The notes under the pieces: model-generated
What the model saw: only the letters and a program-made list of their open reading frames with translations
Database searches by the model: none
Told to the model about the DNA's origin: nothing
Program-made: the position numbers and the translations under genes
In this document: in pieces, positions 16,646 to 28,441 of the stretch
How the letters are laid out: each line of letters starts with the position of its first letter
Numbering within the stretch: the first letter of the stretch is position 1
NCBI GenBank assembly: GCA_029781035.1
Contig: JAKOXK010000097.1
Location: forward strand, 1 to 64,000
Direction of reading: 5' to 3'
Source: Armatimonadota bacterium
GTDB taxonomy: Bacteria > Armatimonadota > Fimbriimonadia > Fimbriimonadales > Fimbriimonadaceae
DNA length: 64,000 nt

Positions 16646-17749
16646 GTGAAGATCAAACGGATCGCCGTCTACCAAGTGGATCTACCGCTTCGCGAAGGCA
16701 GTTACAGGTGGTCGGGCGGAAAGTCGGTCTGCGTCTTTGATTCCACTGTGGTCAAGGTGGAGACAGACGAGGGGCTCGAGGGGTGGGGAGAAGCGTGTCC
16801 GTTGGGGCCGTTCTACCTTCCCGCATATGCGGCAGGAGTCCGTGCCGGAATCGCCGAACTCGGGCCGCACCTGATTGGCGCGAACCCGTTAGAGCTTGAG
16901 AAGCTGAATTGGCGAATGGACGCCGCGCTCAAAGGGCACCCTTACGTGAAGTCTGCACTCGACATGGCCTGCTGGGATTTGTTAGGCAAGGCGTCGGGTC
17001 TTCCGGTCTGCACTCTGTTGGGGGGCCGATACGGCGCGGACTTCGTGCTCTACCGGGCCATCTCGCAGGTACCGCCGCACGAGATGGCAGAGAACGTCGC
17101 CGGATATCGGGGTGAAGGGTATCGGCGGTTCCAATTGAAGGTCGGAGGGGATCCCAACGAGGACATCGCCCGGATCAAAGCAGTCGCGGGTGTGTTGGAA
17201 CCCGGCGACAAACTGGTGGCTGATGCCAACACCGGCTGGCTGATGCACGAAGCCATGCGGGTGGTTCACGCTGTCCGCGATATCGACGTCTACATCGAGC
17301 AGCCTTGCCTGACCTACGAAGAGTGCCTCTCGGTGCGGCGCCACACAGACTTGCCCTTTGTGCTGGACGAGGTCGTCGACTCGCTCTCCATGCTGATACG
17401 GGCGAAGAATGACATGGCCATGGACGTGGTGAACATCAAAATCAGCAAGCTTGGGGGGTTGACAAGGGCCAAGCAGGCTCGAGACTTCTGCGCCTCTCAG
17501 GGCATCGCCATGACTCTAGAGGACTCATGGGGCGGCGACATTGTTACGGCCGCGATTGCCCACCTGGCACATTCGACTCCGACAGAACTGCTGTTCACGG
17601 CCACAGACTTTAACTCCTACGGCACGGTGCGCCTGGCCGATGGTGCGCCCGAGCGGAGGAACGGACGTCTTGCAGCCTCGCAGGAACCGGGCCTGGGCGT
17701 CACGCCCCGTATCGACGTCTTGGGTGCACCGGTCTTACTCGTCAACTAA
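16646..17749 (+). CDS. Mandelate racemase/muconate lactonizing enzyme family, possibly a hydroxyproline dehydratase
   Basis: A 367-residue enolase-superfamily protein. N-terminal capping domain to about residue 125, then a barrel with FQLKVGGDPNEDIARIKAV (catalytic Lys position), the metal ligands in DANTGW, YIEQPC and LDEVVDS, and KISKLGGLTRAKQ with the second acid-base Lys. Loops such as RAISQVPPHEMA resemble cis-3-hydroxy-L-proline dehydratases, so that activity is a reasonable guess rather than established. GTG start is supported by the upstream box. It ends four bases into the convergent zinc-ribbon gene. Confidence 0.85.
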   Translation: MKIKRIAVYQVDLPLREGSYRWSGGKSVCVFDSTVVKVETDEGLEGWGEACPLGPFYLPAYAAGVRAGIAELGPHLIGANPLELEKLNWRMDAALKGHPYVKSALDMACWDLLGKASGLPVCTLLGGRYGADFVLYRAISQVPPHEMAENVAGYRGEGYRRFQLKVGGDPNEDIARIKAVAGVLEPGDKLVADANTGWLMHEAMRVVHAVRDIDVYIEQPCLTYEECLSVRRHTDLPFVLDEVVDSLSMLIRAKNDMAMDVVNIKISKLGGLTRAKQARDFCASQGIAMTLEDSWGGDIVTAAIAHLAHSTPTELLFTATDFNSYGTVRLADGAPERRNGRLAASQEPGLGVTPRIDVLGAPVLLVN

Positions 17750-18279
17750 GTGTTGGGTGCGTGTCCCATGGTCTCGCTGAGGATCCACATCGTGGCGCCA
17801 CCGACGATGATCATGACCAGACTCATGACGACGAGTATCAGGCCCCATGCGCCGAGCGCCATCATCAGGAGCAGTGAGTTAGCCAGTGAGAAAAGTCCTC
17901 GAAGTATGAGGAGGAAAGAGACCACGTTCACCAGTCCCCGTATAGCTTCTACTCTTAGAAAGAGTCCGATGCCAATGAGGGCTTGGAACACTCCGAACGC
18001 AAGGAACAAGTATCCAATGAAGTTGGGGCCTGAAGAACTGCCGGTTCGGAACGCGTCCCAGATGTTGGCAGCACCCGTCAAGATCCATAACGCACAGATC
18101 GAGTAGTAGATGCTCCAGATTGTTTTGTCGGGCAGCTTTCCGCCGTGCGGCCGCACATCGTCTGGATCCGTCGGTCCTGCACCCCTTGGCCTGGGCACAT
18201 TCTGTACGTTGGTCTGACAAAACTGGCATGTTGTCGCCCAGTCCGGCAACGTGTTCTTGCAGTTTGGGCACGTTATCAT
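17746..18279 (-). CDS. Zinc-ribbon membrane protein
   Basis: A 177-residue protein: N-terminal zinc ribbon (CPNCKNTLPDWATTCQFC), a Pro-rich cytoplasmic linker, then about four hydrophobic segments, including SFLLILRGLFSLANSLLLMM and LILVVMSLVMIIVGG. A -35 TTGACA and -10 CAGAAT (18308-18337) place the transcript start near 18301, so the ATG at 18279 is chosen over the in-frame GTG at 18318. Such zinc-ribbon plus TM proteins are widespread and uncharacterised. Confidence 0.75.
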   Translation of the reverse strand: MITCPNCKNTLPDWATTCQFCQTNVQNVPRPRGAGPTDPDDVRPHGGKLPDKTIWSIYYSICALWILTGAANIWDAFRTGSSSGPNFIGYLFLAFGVFQALIGIGLFLRVEAIRGLVNVVSFLLILRGLFSLANSLLLMMALGAWGLILVVMSLVMIIVGGATMWILSETMGHAPNT

Positions 18280-18307
18280 GAAATCGACACCTGCAAGGGT
18301 TTGTCCT

Positions 18308-18337
18308 ATTCTGTCCACCAGCCAACGGGGATGTCAA
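18308..18337 (-). promoter_or_regulatory. Sigma-70-type promoter TTGACA-18-CAGAAT
   Basis: -35 TTGACA at 18332-18337 and -10 CAGAAT at 18308-18313, spacer 18, upstream of the zinc-ribbon gene; predicted leader about 22 bases. Confidence 0.6.
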
Positions 18338-18402
18338 TCGGTTACGACGGAGGCTGACGGCCTCGGTCCGTTGGCGGGCCAGTGACTCGTCTCACCTCGG
18401 TG

Positions 18403-18408
18403 TAAACT
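18403..18408 (+). promoter_or_regulatory. -10 box TAAACT of sdhA
   Basis: Predicts a transcript start at about 18415, five bases before ATG 18420. Confidence 0.45.
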
Positions 18409-18419
18409 GGCCGTCTGCC

Positions 18420-20345
<1,926 letters not shown>

Positions 20346-20490
20346 ACCCAGAGGGATCTACGGCAAAAGAATATTCGGCAAGGAGCCCAAGTAATTGTCC
20401 GGTTCTGGTTAGGTCTGCAGGTTCCGTGGCACGAGGCGTGCCCTCTTTTGTCGGAGGAGAGGTCGCCTTTGGGCGGCACTGACCCTGAAC

Positions 20491-21117
20491 ATGAAGACCA
20501 AATCTATCTTTTGTCTGGCCTTCCTTGCCTGCGTAGCCCCGTCTTTCGCTGGCACCACGATTCGATTCGACGGCACTGGTCTCGGGAAAACCGTTGACTG
20601 GGTTTTCAACGGCCATGCGCACAGCACCTTCGCGGGGCAAATGCTGTTCACCGACATGGTGTCCCACACGGCCTTCACCAGCTACTGTGTTGATCTTGAG
20701 CACTTCATCAGTGGTGGGCAGACGTATAGCTGCGACACGATGCCGACCATCGGCGATCCCACCTACGGGCTGGCCGGAAGCGTCTACGCCAATAGCCAAG
20801 CAGGCGTCACGACCAACGATCAAGGTGCAGCCCTGCAGATCGCCATCTGGTCCGCCCGCTACGGACTTGACCTCACCACGAACTCGGGTGGCGCTTTCAC
20901 TCTGGACTCGTCTTGGTACTCCAACCACTCGTCGACCATCGGCCAGGCCAAGACTCTCTTGTCTTTAGGGGCGAACAACCCTCAAAACGCCATGCTGTAT
21001 CTTCCGAACCCGCCCTCCTGCGGACAAGCGCAGCTGGGACCGGTTCCGGAGCCAGCTTCGATGACGGCCCTTGGAGTTGGTCTTGCCGCAATGGCTCGAC
21101 GGCGTCGAAAGGCCTGA
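20491..21117 (+). CDS. PEP-CTERM sorting domain protein
   Basis: A 208-residue exported protein. Signal peptide MKTKSIFCLAFLACVAPSFA; C-terminal VPEPASMTALGVGLAAMARRRRKA, i.e. a PEP motif, a hydrophobic helix and a basic tail, recognised by exosortase for envelope anchoring or release. The mature part has a Cys in SYCVDLEHFISGG and another in YSCDTMPTIG and a GAALQIAIWSARYGLD stretch typical of PEP-CTERM proteins of unknown role. A strong terminator follows directly. Confidence 0.88.
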   Translation: MKTKSIFCLAFLACVAPSFAGTTIRFDGTGLGKTVDWVFNGHAHSTFAGQMLFTDMVSHTAFTSYCVDLEHFISGGQTYSCDTMPTIGDPTYGLAGSVYANSQAGVTTNDQGAALQIAIWSARYGLDLTTNSGGAFTLDSSWYSNHSSTIGQAKTLLSLGANNPQNAMLYLPNPPSCGQAQLGPVPEPASMTALGVGLAAMARRRRKA

Positions 21118-21142
21118 CACGGTTCCTCAATGAGATGCAGTG

Positions 21143-21169
21143 CCCGCCACGGATGTGGCGGGCTTTTTC
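21143..21169 (+). terminator. Rho-independent terminator after the PEP-CTERM gene
   Basis: Stem CCCGCCAC / GTGGCGGG with loop GGAT, followed by CTTTTTC; 26 bases past the stop. Confidence 0.88.
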
Positions 21170-21216
21170 GTTTCTGACTGTTCATCGGTCCAACGTATCG
21201 CCGCGTGCATTTCTGC

Positions 21217-21222
21217 CAGACT
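21217..21222 (+). promoter_or_regulatory. -10 box CAGACT with leaderless spacing
   Basis: CAGACT, six bases, GTG at 21229; chooses GTG over the in-frame ATG at 21205. Confidence 0.4.
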
Positions 21223-21228
21223 GAACGG

Positions 21229-21843
21229 GTGACCGTCTTCGAGGTGCTTGGCTTGGCCGTGACGGCGGTGCTAACTGTCAACCTCACGCTGAACCTCCGA
21301 TCGGGAACTCTGTGGCGTGACTATAAGGCCCTGCGGGTCTTGAAGCGTGGGCGCTGGTTCTGGGCCCTCTTGGGCGGGTGGGCCGTTCTTCTCGTTGTCG
21401 TGGCAGTAGGACTTGTTTTGTACAATATTTGGCCGAAAGTCATGGGCTTTTCCTGGCTAGTGCTCGTAGCGACTCCCGAGGAAGCTCCCCACGCAGGCGG
21501 GAACATCCTGGTGAAAGGTCTCCAGATTCCGGGTTTTGCCTGGATCTTTCTCGCCTTGTTCGCCGCAAACGTTCCTCGGCTGGCCATGAATGAGGAACTG
21601 GCGTTCCGAAAAGGCTATAAGAAGCCCGGACCGATCGCTTTGCAGAGCGTCAAATTCGGGTTGATCCACACCCTTGTCGGCGTGCCGATCGCGTTTGGGC
21701 TGGCCCTGTCAATAGCAGGCGGGTGGTTTGCCTATCAGTACTTGAAGGGAGGAGTCCGTCGATCGGCCGCCTATCACAGTATCCACAATTGGACTCTCTT
21801 GACATGGGCTGCGATTTGGCTCGCTAGACTGCTACCGACTTGA
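21229..21843 (+). CDS. CPBP-like intramembrane metalloprotease family protein
   Basis: About 204 residues with at least five hydrophobic segments. Three motifs in order match the CPBP (Abi/CAAX-protease-like) family: NEELAFRKG (EExxxR), FGLIH (FxxxH) and HSIHN (HxxxN-like). These form the metal site of eukaryotic Rce1 and bacterial Abi proteins, which process or modify membrane proteins. The segment between motif 1 and 2 is short, so activity is not certain. The last 20 bases overlap the 3' end of the convergent Fic-like gene. Confidence 0.65.
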   Translation: MTVFEVLGLAVTAVLTVNLTLNLRSGTLWRDYKALRVLKRGRWFWALLGGWAVLLVVVAVGLVLYNIWPKVMGFSWLVLVATPEEAPHAGGNILVKGLQIPGFAWIFLALFAANVPRLAMNEELAFRKGYKKPGPIALQSVKFGLIHTLVGVPIAFGLALSIAGGWFAYQYLKGGVRRSAAYHSIHNWTLLTWAAIWLARLLPT

Positions 21844-22276
21844 GGCTGTCCAATGTCTGTTCGTACCGCAATAGCAGGCCATCGACGATCTCGTGCGTGT
21901 CCGGCACTCCGAACCGACTGTGGCCGCTGTAATCCCTCATCTTGTCCCTGACGGCTTGTGTCGCGGCTGCTTGGCTTACTAAAGCTCCTTGCAACCATCC
22001 GCCAGCTGAAGAGTCGTCCAAGTCGAGTGTATGACCATTGGCTTCCAAGTAGGCCAAGCATCCAATGAAGCCCGTAGGCACGTTACCATCGGCAAACGGC
22101 GCTAGTCTGTTGAATCCTGTGAGAAACCGTGCAGCCTGGGTCAGGATCTCTGAACTGTCACCCCTAGAATACTGATAGAAGGTGGCTTCCTCAAGGGTGG
22201 CGTAATCATACGCTTGCGGCGATCCCGTGAGCTGGAGATTGATCCAGAGCAAGTCGGGCACTGTCAGGTAGTGCAT
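21824..22276 (-). CDS. Fic/Doc-fold protein with degenerate active site
   Basis: A 150-residue protein whose segment LAPFADGNVPTGFIGCLAYLEANG aligns with the Fic motif HPFxDGNKR...NG of Doc-type toxins. The catalytic His is Ala and the KR is VP, so AMP or phosphate transfer is unlikely. The N-terminal half (EEATFYQYSRGDSSEILTQA) also follows the Doc layout. No antitoxin-like gene is adjacent. A TAGAAT box at 22286-22291 predicts a leader of three bases, supporting expression. It may be a pseudoenzyme or a decayed toxin. Confidence 0.6.
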   Translation of the reverse strand: MHYLTVPDLLWINLQLTGSPQAYDYATLEEATFYQYSRGDSSEILTQAARFLTGFNRLAPFADGNVPTGFIGCLAYLEANGHTLDLDDSSAGGWLQGALVSQAAATQAVRDKMRDYSGHSRFGVPDTHEIVDGLLLRYEQTLDSLKSVAV

Positions 22277-22288
22277 GTTTTGGGGATT

Positions 22289-22841
22289 CTATCCTGTGTA
22301 CGGGGCGTCTCGCGGGTCATTCCGTGTCGTCAATGTCGCGGAGAACCGCTGAGTTACGCAGTCGGCGGAGTGCTGACTGCCTTTGCCCTCGATCCGCCCA
22401 GCGGGCGCCGGGCAACTGAGCAGAAACACGACTGTCCCAGTGCTCAAACAGGCCGGGTTCCCGACGGCAAACAGAACAAGGAGCACAGCGAACGGTGGGA
22501 GGACCACATTCCAGCGAGCCAGACTCGAGCCAAGGTCATGACCGTGCCTGGCAACAAAGGGCATTGGGACCAAGACAAACTCCGGCAAGCACCATTGTCG
22601 CGATCAGATCGTCTAACCGTGTGCCCTGCCAGTGGCGATTCAGCAAATCCGCGCAAACGAAAAGGACAGATGCCACTACCAGAATGAACAAGCCGTCGGC
22701 GAAGCCCGAAAGGTAGGGAAGCAGCAAGCTGACATTAGCGGAACCCTGAGGTACATCTGGGGCCAGAAGGATCCGGGTCGCCATCGTACTGACTCCCTTG
22801 ATGCAGGCCAACACGACATGCGCCCGGAAGTCCAGGAACAT
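22289..22841 (-). pseudogene. Frameshifted hypothetical multi-pass membrane protein
   Basis: An ATG at 22841, preceded by AAAGGAGGG about ten bases away, opens a frame with hydrophobic segments (LLLPYLSGFADGLFILVV, ASVLFVCADLLNR, IATMVLAGVCLG) that ends near 22536. A second frame overlapping it from about 22588 to 22289 carries further hydrophobic sequence (VVLPPFAVLLVLFAV). A one-base change near 22560 would join them. No family recognised. The C-terminal tail after FLLSCPAP looks non-coding, so the true end is unsure. Confidence 0.4.
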
Positions 22842-22983
22842 CAGGTGGAGCCCTCCTTTCACTGGCACGGCCGGAGAAGTCCCCGGCTCACGAGGGCGGC
22901 GGATCCCTAAGGGACATGCCGCCCTCGTACATCGGTTCAAGCGACGTCTATTGATCGAGCTCGAGGGGGCAACCACTTCTCGG

Positions 22984-23598
22984 TCAGGTCTCGGCGAGTA
23001 CTTTCAGCCGGCTGAGGGCATCGGACCAGGCGATCCTCAATCCGTCCGATTCGGCTCGGCTTTGAATCCTTGAGGTCATGACGTTGATGACAGTTTTGCC
23101 TTTGTTCTCTTGGAACGTGACGTCGACGAGCATCGGGGAAGTGCAGCCTGGGTGCTCCCATGTGAATCGCAGGTCTTTGTTCTCGCGGATCCGTGTATAC
23201 GTGCCCTTGCAGCCTGCGTCACAGGACAGCCCGGCGCCCTCGCGGAGTTCCTGCCTCGCGTTGTCGCCGAACATCTTTGCGAACGATGCCGGATCGGCCC
23301 AGGTTGCGAACACCTTCGCCGGCTCAGCGTTGATCGACTTCGTGGCGCAGATGCTGTATCCCTCCGGGAGGCCGTCCTTCTTCCTGACCCCGTGGTGGGC
23401 TTCGTATTCGACGTAGATCGTCGTCGCCCACCAACTGTCGGTGCCTGGTGTCCACATCTCCATCATGCTGGCCCGGCGCCCCTTTTTGAGACCGCCGATC
23501 GAGTCGAGGAACGCAAACCACTCGGAGAGAGCTCTACCTGTCGCGGTCCGGCATGACTCGTCAGTGACGGGGTGCTCGGAAGCATTGGAGACCTTCAT
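22984..23598 (-). CDS. SRPBCC (AHSA1-like) domain protein
   Basis: 204 residues from ATG 23598. After an N-terminal helical part with GRALSEWFAFLDSIGGLKKG and MMEMWTPGTDSWWATTIYVEYEA, the segment KSINAEPAKVFATWADPASF begins an SRPBCC fold, ending in LRFTWEHPGC and VDVTFQENKGKTVINVMTS. The family binds hydrophobic ligands in a cytoplasmic cup; here the ligand is unknown. A CACAAT box (23606-23611) seven bases from the ATG predicts a leaderless message. Confidence 0.78.
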   Translation of the reverse strand: MKVSNASEHPVTDESCRTATGRALSEWFAFLDSIGGLKKGRRASMMEMWTPGTDSWWATTIYVEYEAHHGVRKKDGLPEGYSICATKSINAEPAKVFATWADPASFAKMFGDNARQELREGAGLSCDAGCKGTYTRIRENKDLRFTWEHPGCTSPMLVDVTFQENKGKTVINVMTSRIQSRAESDGLRIAWSDALSRLKVLAET

Positions 23599-23630
23599 AC
23601 AGCGGATTGTGGCAGGAGTTAAACGCAGAA

Positions 23631-23652
23631 GGCCCTCGATCACTCGAGGGCC
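23631..23652 (-). terminator. rrs: Hairpin downstream of 16S rRNA
   Basis: Nine-bp stem GGCCCTCGA / TCGAGGGCC about 80 bases past the 16S 3' end, followed on the minus strand by TTCTGCGTTT. It suggests the transcription unit ends here without 23S. The stem also lies just upstream of the SRPBCC promoter. Confidence 0.6.
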
Positions 23653-23730
23653 TCCAAAAGCTCCGTGGTGTGACACAGCGTCGACCTGAGTATGTCGGCC
23701 TCCCCAGTGGGGCGCCGAGTGCAGACTCTT

Positions 23731-25238
<1,508 letters not shown>

Positions 25239-25440
25239 AAACGTTCCGGTGGCCCTTGCGGGCTTCAGGCCGTTCGCTTGAGAGCTCTTCCGCGTGTCCA
25301 TCCAGGCTGTGAGGGCCCTTCGACTGGACGCGCGGGGCTTGGTTGAAAACCCTTTTGCGCCCTAAGGCGCTTGGGGTTGTTGCGCTGCGTCTCACCACTC
25401 TATGGAGCTTTCAAGTTGCGGCCACCTGGTTCAGGGGCGA
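25239..25440 (-). other. 16S rRNA leader
   Basis: About 200 bases between the predicted transcription start near 25439 and the mature 16S 5' end. It presumably holds processing or antitermination signals; no gene is seen. Confidence 0.6.
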
Positions 25441-25445
25441 GGGTT

Positions 25446-25475
25446 ATTATAGGCATGGCTGACGAGGCGAATCAA
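25446..25475 (-). promoter_or_regulatory. rRNA promoter TTGATT-18-TATAAT
   Basis: Consensus -10 TATAAT at 25446-25451 and -35 TTGATT at 25470-25475, spacer 18, oriented toward 16S. It is the best -10 match in the window, as expected for an rRNA operon. Confidence 0.8.
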
Positions 25476-25485
25476 GGGTCCTGAG

Positions 25486-25508
25486 GCAAAAACCCGTCAC
25501 GACGGGTC
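25486..25508 (-). terminator. Terminator of the rhomboid-like gene
   Basis: On the minus strand GGACCCGT-CGTG-ACGGGTTTTTGCC: a 6-7 bp GC stem followed by five T. It lies 65 bases past the stop at 25573 and just upstream of the rRNA promoter, insulating it. Confidence 0.78.
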
Positions 25509-25572
25509 CTTTTGCTCGTGCGGGTCGTCTTTAAACACTGGCTTCGCCCCAGGCGCCTGTCCGGTTTTGAAC

Positions 25573-26787
25573 CTAGATCCGGTTCAGAAAGTCGATCCGT
25601 TCGCGGACTTGGGGCTCGAAAGGACTAGTGGGCCACTTGGCCATGTGTTCGCGATACAGGCCGAGTGCGCCGACGGCGTCATGAAGCCAAGTTTCCCGGA
25701 GAAGTGCCAGATGGAACGTGGCCGATTGCTGGATTTCGTCGGAACCGTCTTGGTCCGAGGCGGCCGTTTCAAAAAGAGCGGCCGCGGGGATCGGTCGTCC
25801 CTCTCTTTCGAGACGGAGGCCCGCGTCCAGCAGGTGCTCGGCAGGAACCGCTCCCGGGATTCCAGCCAAGCGCGTGAGCACAAACGACAGTTGATCGGGG
25901 TCTGCCGAGCGTACCGCGCGGGGCAACAACCGACTGAACTGAGCCAAGGCGTCGCTCGGAGGACCCCCGGTCTCCAATGCCCTGCCGAGCCAAGCCATTG
26001 TGTACTCGATGCTCTCGGGGTTCGCCCTGGCCAAATCCTCGATCTCATGCCGAGTCAGAGCGGTCACATCAGTCGATTCGTCCAGGCCGGCCCGGGCTTG
26101 GCTTTCAGCGAAGCTCTCGGTCTTCGTCCCGAAGAGGTAGGTCAGCCCGAAACCACCAAGCGTGCCCGCGAACGAGGTCAACAAGGCGATGCCGGCAGTC
26201 GAGCCCGTGAAGACGCTGGCTCCAGTCACACCCACGACGAACAAGCTGCTGACGACCCAAAGAGGCAAGTTGAACTCAATTCTATCCCAGCTCAAGAGGG
26301 TCCAGCCTCGGTACAGCACAGGAGCGAATGGGAACATCCTTATCGCGGCAGCGGCCAGCCCACAGACCCCGGCTGTGGCCCCGAAGGCGAATGTGCCGGG
26401 AACACTCAAGTGACCCAGAAGTTGGACGACGACGCCAAGCGCTGAGCAGGATGCGTAGAGCAGCAAAAACTTGCCCGTGCCCAACCGGCCCTCGACTGCA
26501 AAGCCCGCCAACAGCACGAACACGACAAGGAAGCCGTACACGGGAGGACTCGGAGCTGCCACGAGGCTCGAAAGCAGCAACATCGGATTGACGTGGCCGG
26601 GAGCGGGGAGGAGGGACTCGAACGCGCCCGGACGCGGTTCCCAGTTAGCCAAAGAGTTCGCTCCTGGGGCCGCAGGATCGCGATGGAAAAGGGCCAAAAA
26701 GCTGGCAACGAACGCCAGGGCCAAAGGGATCGTGCTCCAGGGAGTCTTCCCAGGACGGCTCTTCACGCGCGAGGCATAAACGTGCAT
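25573..26787 (-). CDS. Rhomboid-like membrane protein with altered catalytic motif and helical C-terminal domain
   Basis: 404 residues. The N-terminal 250 residues hold about six hydrophobic segments, with LAGFAVEGRLGTGKFLLLYA typical of rhomboid TM2-3 and FGATAGVCGLAAA at the place of the GxSG motif. The catalytic Ser position reads Thr (GAT in place of GAS) and no clear second His is seen, so proteolysis is doubtful. The C-terminal about 150 residues are helical and TPR-like (DALAQFSRLLPRAV, HLLDAGLRLEREGRPIPAAA, ALGLYREHMAKWP). Followed by a terminator. Confidence 0.75.
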   Translation of the reverse strand: MHVYASRVKSRPGKTPWSTIPLALAFVASFLALFHRDPAAPGANSLANWEPRPGAFESLLPAPGHVNPMLLLSSLVAAPSPPVYGFLVVFVLLAGFAVEGRLGTGKFLLLYASCSALGVVVQLLGHLSVPGTFAFGATAGVCGLAAAAIRMFPFAPVLYRGWTLLSWDRIEFNLPLWVVSSLFVVGVTGASVFTGSTAGIALLTSFAGTLGGFGLTYLFGTKTESFAESQARAGLDESTDVTALTRHEIEDLARANPESIEYTMAWLGRALETGGPPSDALAQFSRLLPRAVRSADPDQLSFVLTRLAGIPGAVPAEHLLDAGLRLEREGRPIPAAALFETAASDQDGSDEIQQSATFHLALLRETWLHDAVGALGLYREHMAKWPTSPFEPQVRERIDFLNRI

Positions 26788-26888
26788 GCTCTGTCCGGCC
26801 CGTTATACCGGCGCTCGACCACTCGTCGTCACGTGATCTCAACGATTCCTAATCGGGTGAAGTGCGGGCGGACGTGAGCCTGCCGCGC

Positions 26889-26894
26889 TAAAAT
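26889..26894 (+). promoter_or_regulatory. -10 box TAAAAT of the PhyH gene
   Basis: Transcript start predicted at 26901, one base before GTG 26902; the in-frame ATG at 26893 overlaps the box and would not be transcribed. Confidence 0.5.
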
Positions 26895-26901
26895 GCATGT
26901 C

Positions 26902-27681
26902 GTGGCCGCCACTCTCTCCGAAGCCAAGCGACAGTTCGACATTGACGGATACGCGATCTTCCCTGACGTCCTCGACCAGCCTCTCATCACCGAGGCCAGT
27001 GACCATATCGCTTGGTTGATGGAAAAGAACCCGGGGCTCCGTCCTGAACAGCTCCACCACTGGCTTGTGCGCGACGATCCGTTCTGGGTTCGGCTCGTCA
27101 GCGACGACCGCCTTCTAGACATCGTCGAGCAGTTCATTGGTCCGAACATCGCCCTGTTTGCCTCGCACTACATTTGTAAGATGCCGTTCACGGGACAGCC
27201 GGTGTTGTGGCACCAGGATGGCAGCTACTGGCCGCTTGAGCCAATGGAGGTCGTGACTCTTTGGCTGGCCGTGGACGACTCGCTCCCAGAGAATGGCTGC
27301 ATGCGCGTCATTCCAGGCACGCAGTCCGTTGAGCTCAAAGAGCACGTCGTCAACGACAAGGTCGAAAGCGTTCTGAGCAGTGAGATACCTGCCGAGAACG
27401 TGGACGAGTCCAAAGCTGTCGACCTTGTGCTTAGGAAAGGCAGCGTGTCGGTCCACCACCCGAATATCATCCATGGCTCGAACGCCAACACCTCGCCCTT
27501 GCGCCGGGCGGGCTTGACGATTCGCTATATCCCGACCACCACGAGACTGACGAAACCTGAGTTCGGCGCCCTTTTCCTTTTGCGCGGGCAAGCTGTTCCG
27601 GGGATCAACGAGTACCTGGACAAGCCACGGTTTGATTCCTCCCGTCACTTCGCATTCAGAGGTTCTGAAGCCTGGGTCTGA
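26902..27681 (+). CDS. Phytanoyl-CoA dioxygenase (PhyH) family protein
   Basis: 259 residues from GTG 26902. The Fe(II) site is visible as HQD in VLWHQDGSYWPL and the distal His in HHPNIIHGSNANTSPLRRAG, with the Arg for 2-oxoglutarate in RAGLTIRYIP. The layout FDIDGYAIFPDVLD...NGCMRVIPGTQ is typical. These are non-heme iron oxygenases hydroxylating small molecules; the substrate is unknown. It stands alone, convergent with the methyltransferase gene one base downstream. Confidence 0.88.
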   Translation: MAATLSEAKRQFDIDGYAIFPDVLDQPLITEASDHIAWLMEKNPGLRPEQLHHWLVRDDPFWVRLVSDDRLLDIVEQFIGPNIALFASHYICKMPFTGQPVLWHQDGSYWPLEPMEVVTLWLAVDDSLPENGCMRVIPGTQSVELKEHVVNDKVESVLSSEIPAENVDESKAVDLVLRKGSVSVHHPNIIHGSNANTSPLRRAGLTIRYIPTTTRLTKPEFGALFLLRGQAVPGINEYLDKPRFDSSRHFAFRGSEAWV

Positions 27682-27682
27682 C

Positions 27683-28339
27683 TCACCGCTTGACAGCGAC
27701 AAGTAGGCCGTCACGGATCGGCACCACCGTGCATTCCCATCGGTCGCTCTGGCTGAGCGCCTTGGTGAAGGTGCGGATGGCAGTCGTCGACTCGTCTTGA
27801 TTGCTTGGGTCGGCTACGCGTCCGCTCCAGACGACGTTGTCCGTTATGAACAGACCTCCTGGCTTCAGCCTCTCGTAAACGAGATCGATCGTGTCCGGGT
27901 ATGCCTTCTTGTCAATGTCATTGAACACGACGTCGAAAGTGCCGGGCGTCTCGCGAAGGGCCTGGACGGCCTCTCCCATCGTGTAGGCGATCTCCGTCCG
28001 GCCCCCCGAGCCCCTTTCGGGATAGCCCAACCGCGTTAGGTGCTCTTTTGCCATGTCCGAAAGTGTCTGGTCCCAGACGGTGTGGTGGACGATGCCGCCA
28101 CCGTTCTCGTCGACGGCCCGGGCGAACCAGGCCGTCGAGTACCCGTACCCTGAGCCCATTTCGAAAACCCTTCTCGCACCGTGAAGCTTAGTCAGCAGGT
28201 AACAAAACTGGCACGAGGCCGGGCCTAATATGGGAAAGTCGGTCTCGTCAGCATAGACCTCCATTTTCTGTAGTTCAGGGTGTCGGTCAGGTACCAGGGA
28301 CTCAAGGTAGGACTGAACTGCGGCAAAGTCGACGGGCAT
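27683..28339 (-). CDS. Class I SAM-dependent O-methyltransferase
   Basis: 218 residues. The SAM-binding loop is VFEMGSGYGYSTAWFARAV; DVVFNDIDKKAYPDTIDLV and LKPGGLFITDNVVWSGRVAD match the metal-dependent catechol/caffeoyl-CoA O-methyltransferase family. The start ATG 28339 is preferred to an earlier in-frame codon because a TATCAT box (28347-28352) predicts transcription from about 28340. Substrate unknown. Confidence 0.9.
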   Translation of the reverse strand: MPVDFAAVQSYLESLVPDRHPELQKMEVYADETDFPILGPASCQFCYLLTKLHGARRVFEMGSGYGYSTAWFARAVDENGGGIVHHTVWDQTLSDMAKEHLTRLGYPERGSGGRTEIAYTMGEAVQALRETPGTFDVVFNDIDKKAYPDTIDLVYERLKPGGLFITDNVVWSGRVADPSNQDESTTAIRTFTKALSQSDRWECTVVPIRDGLLVAVKR

Positions 28340-28430
28340 GTGGTTTATGATACCGACGCACTCGACACTCTCGTTCAGATCTCCTACTGGCACTCGATCC
28401 GGGCAGGTGCAGCTCTGCTCTGGTCGCGGC

Positions 28431-28436
28431 TACACT
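28431..28436 (+). promoter_or_regulatory. -10 box TACACT of the GlcF-like gene
   Basis: TACACT followed by five bases and GTG 28442; predicted start within one base of the initiation codon. Confidence 0.45.
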
Positions 28437-28441
28437 GAAGC

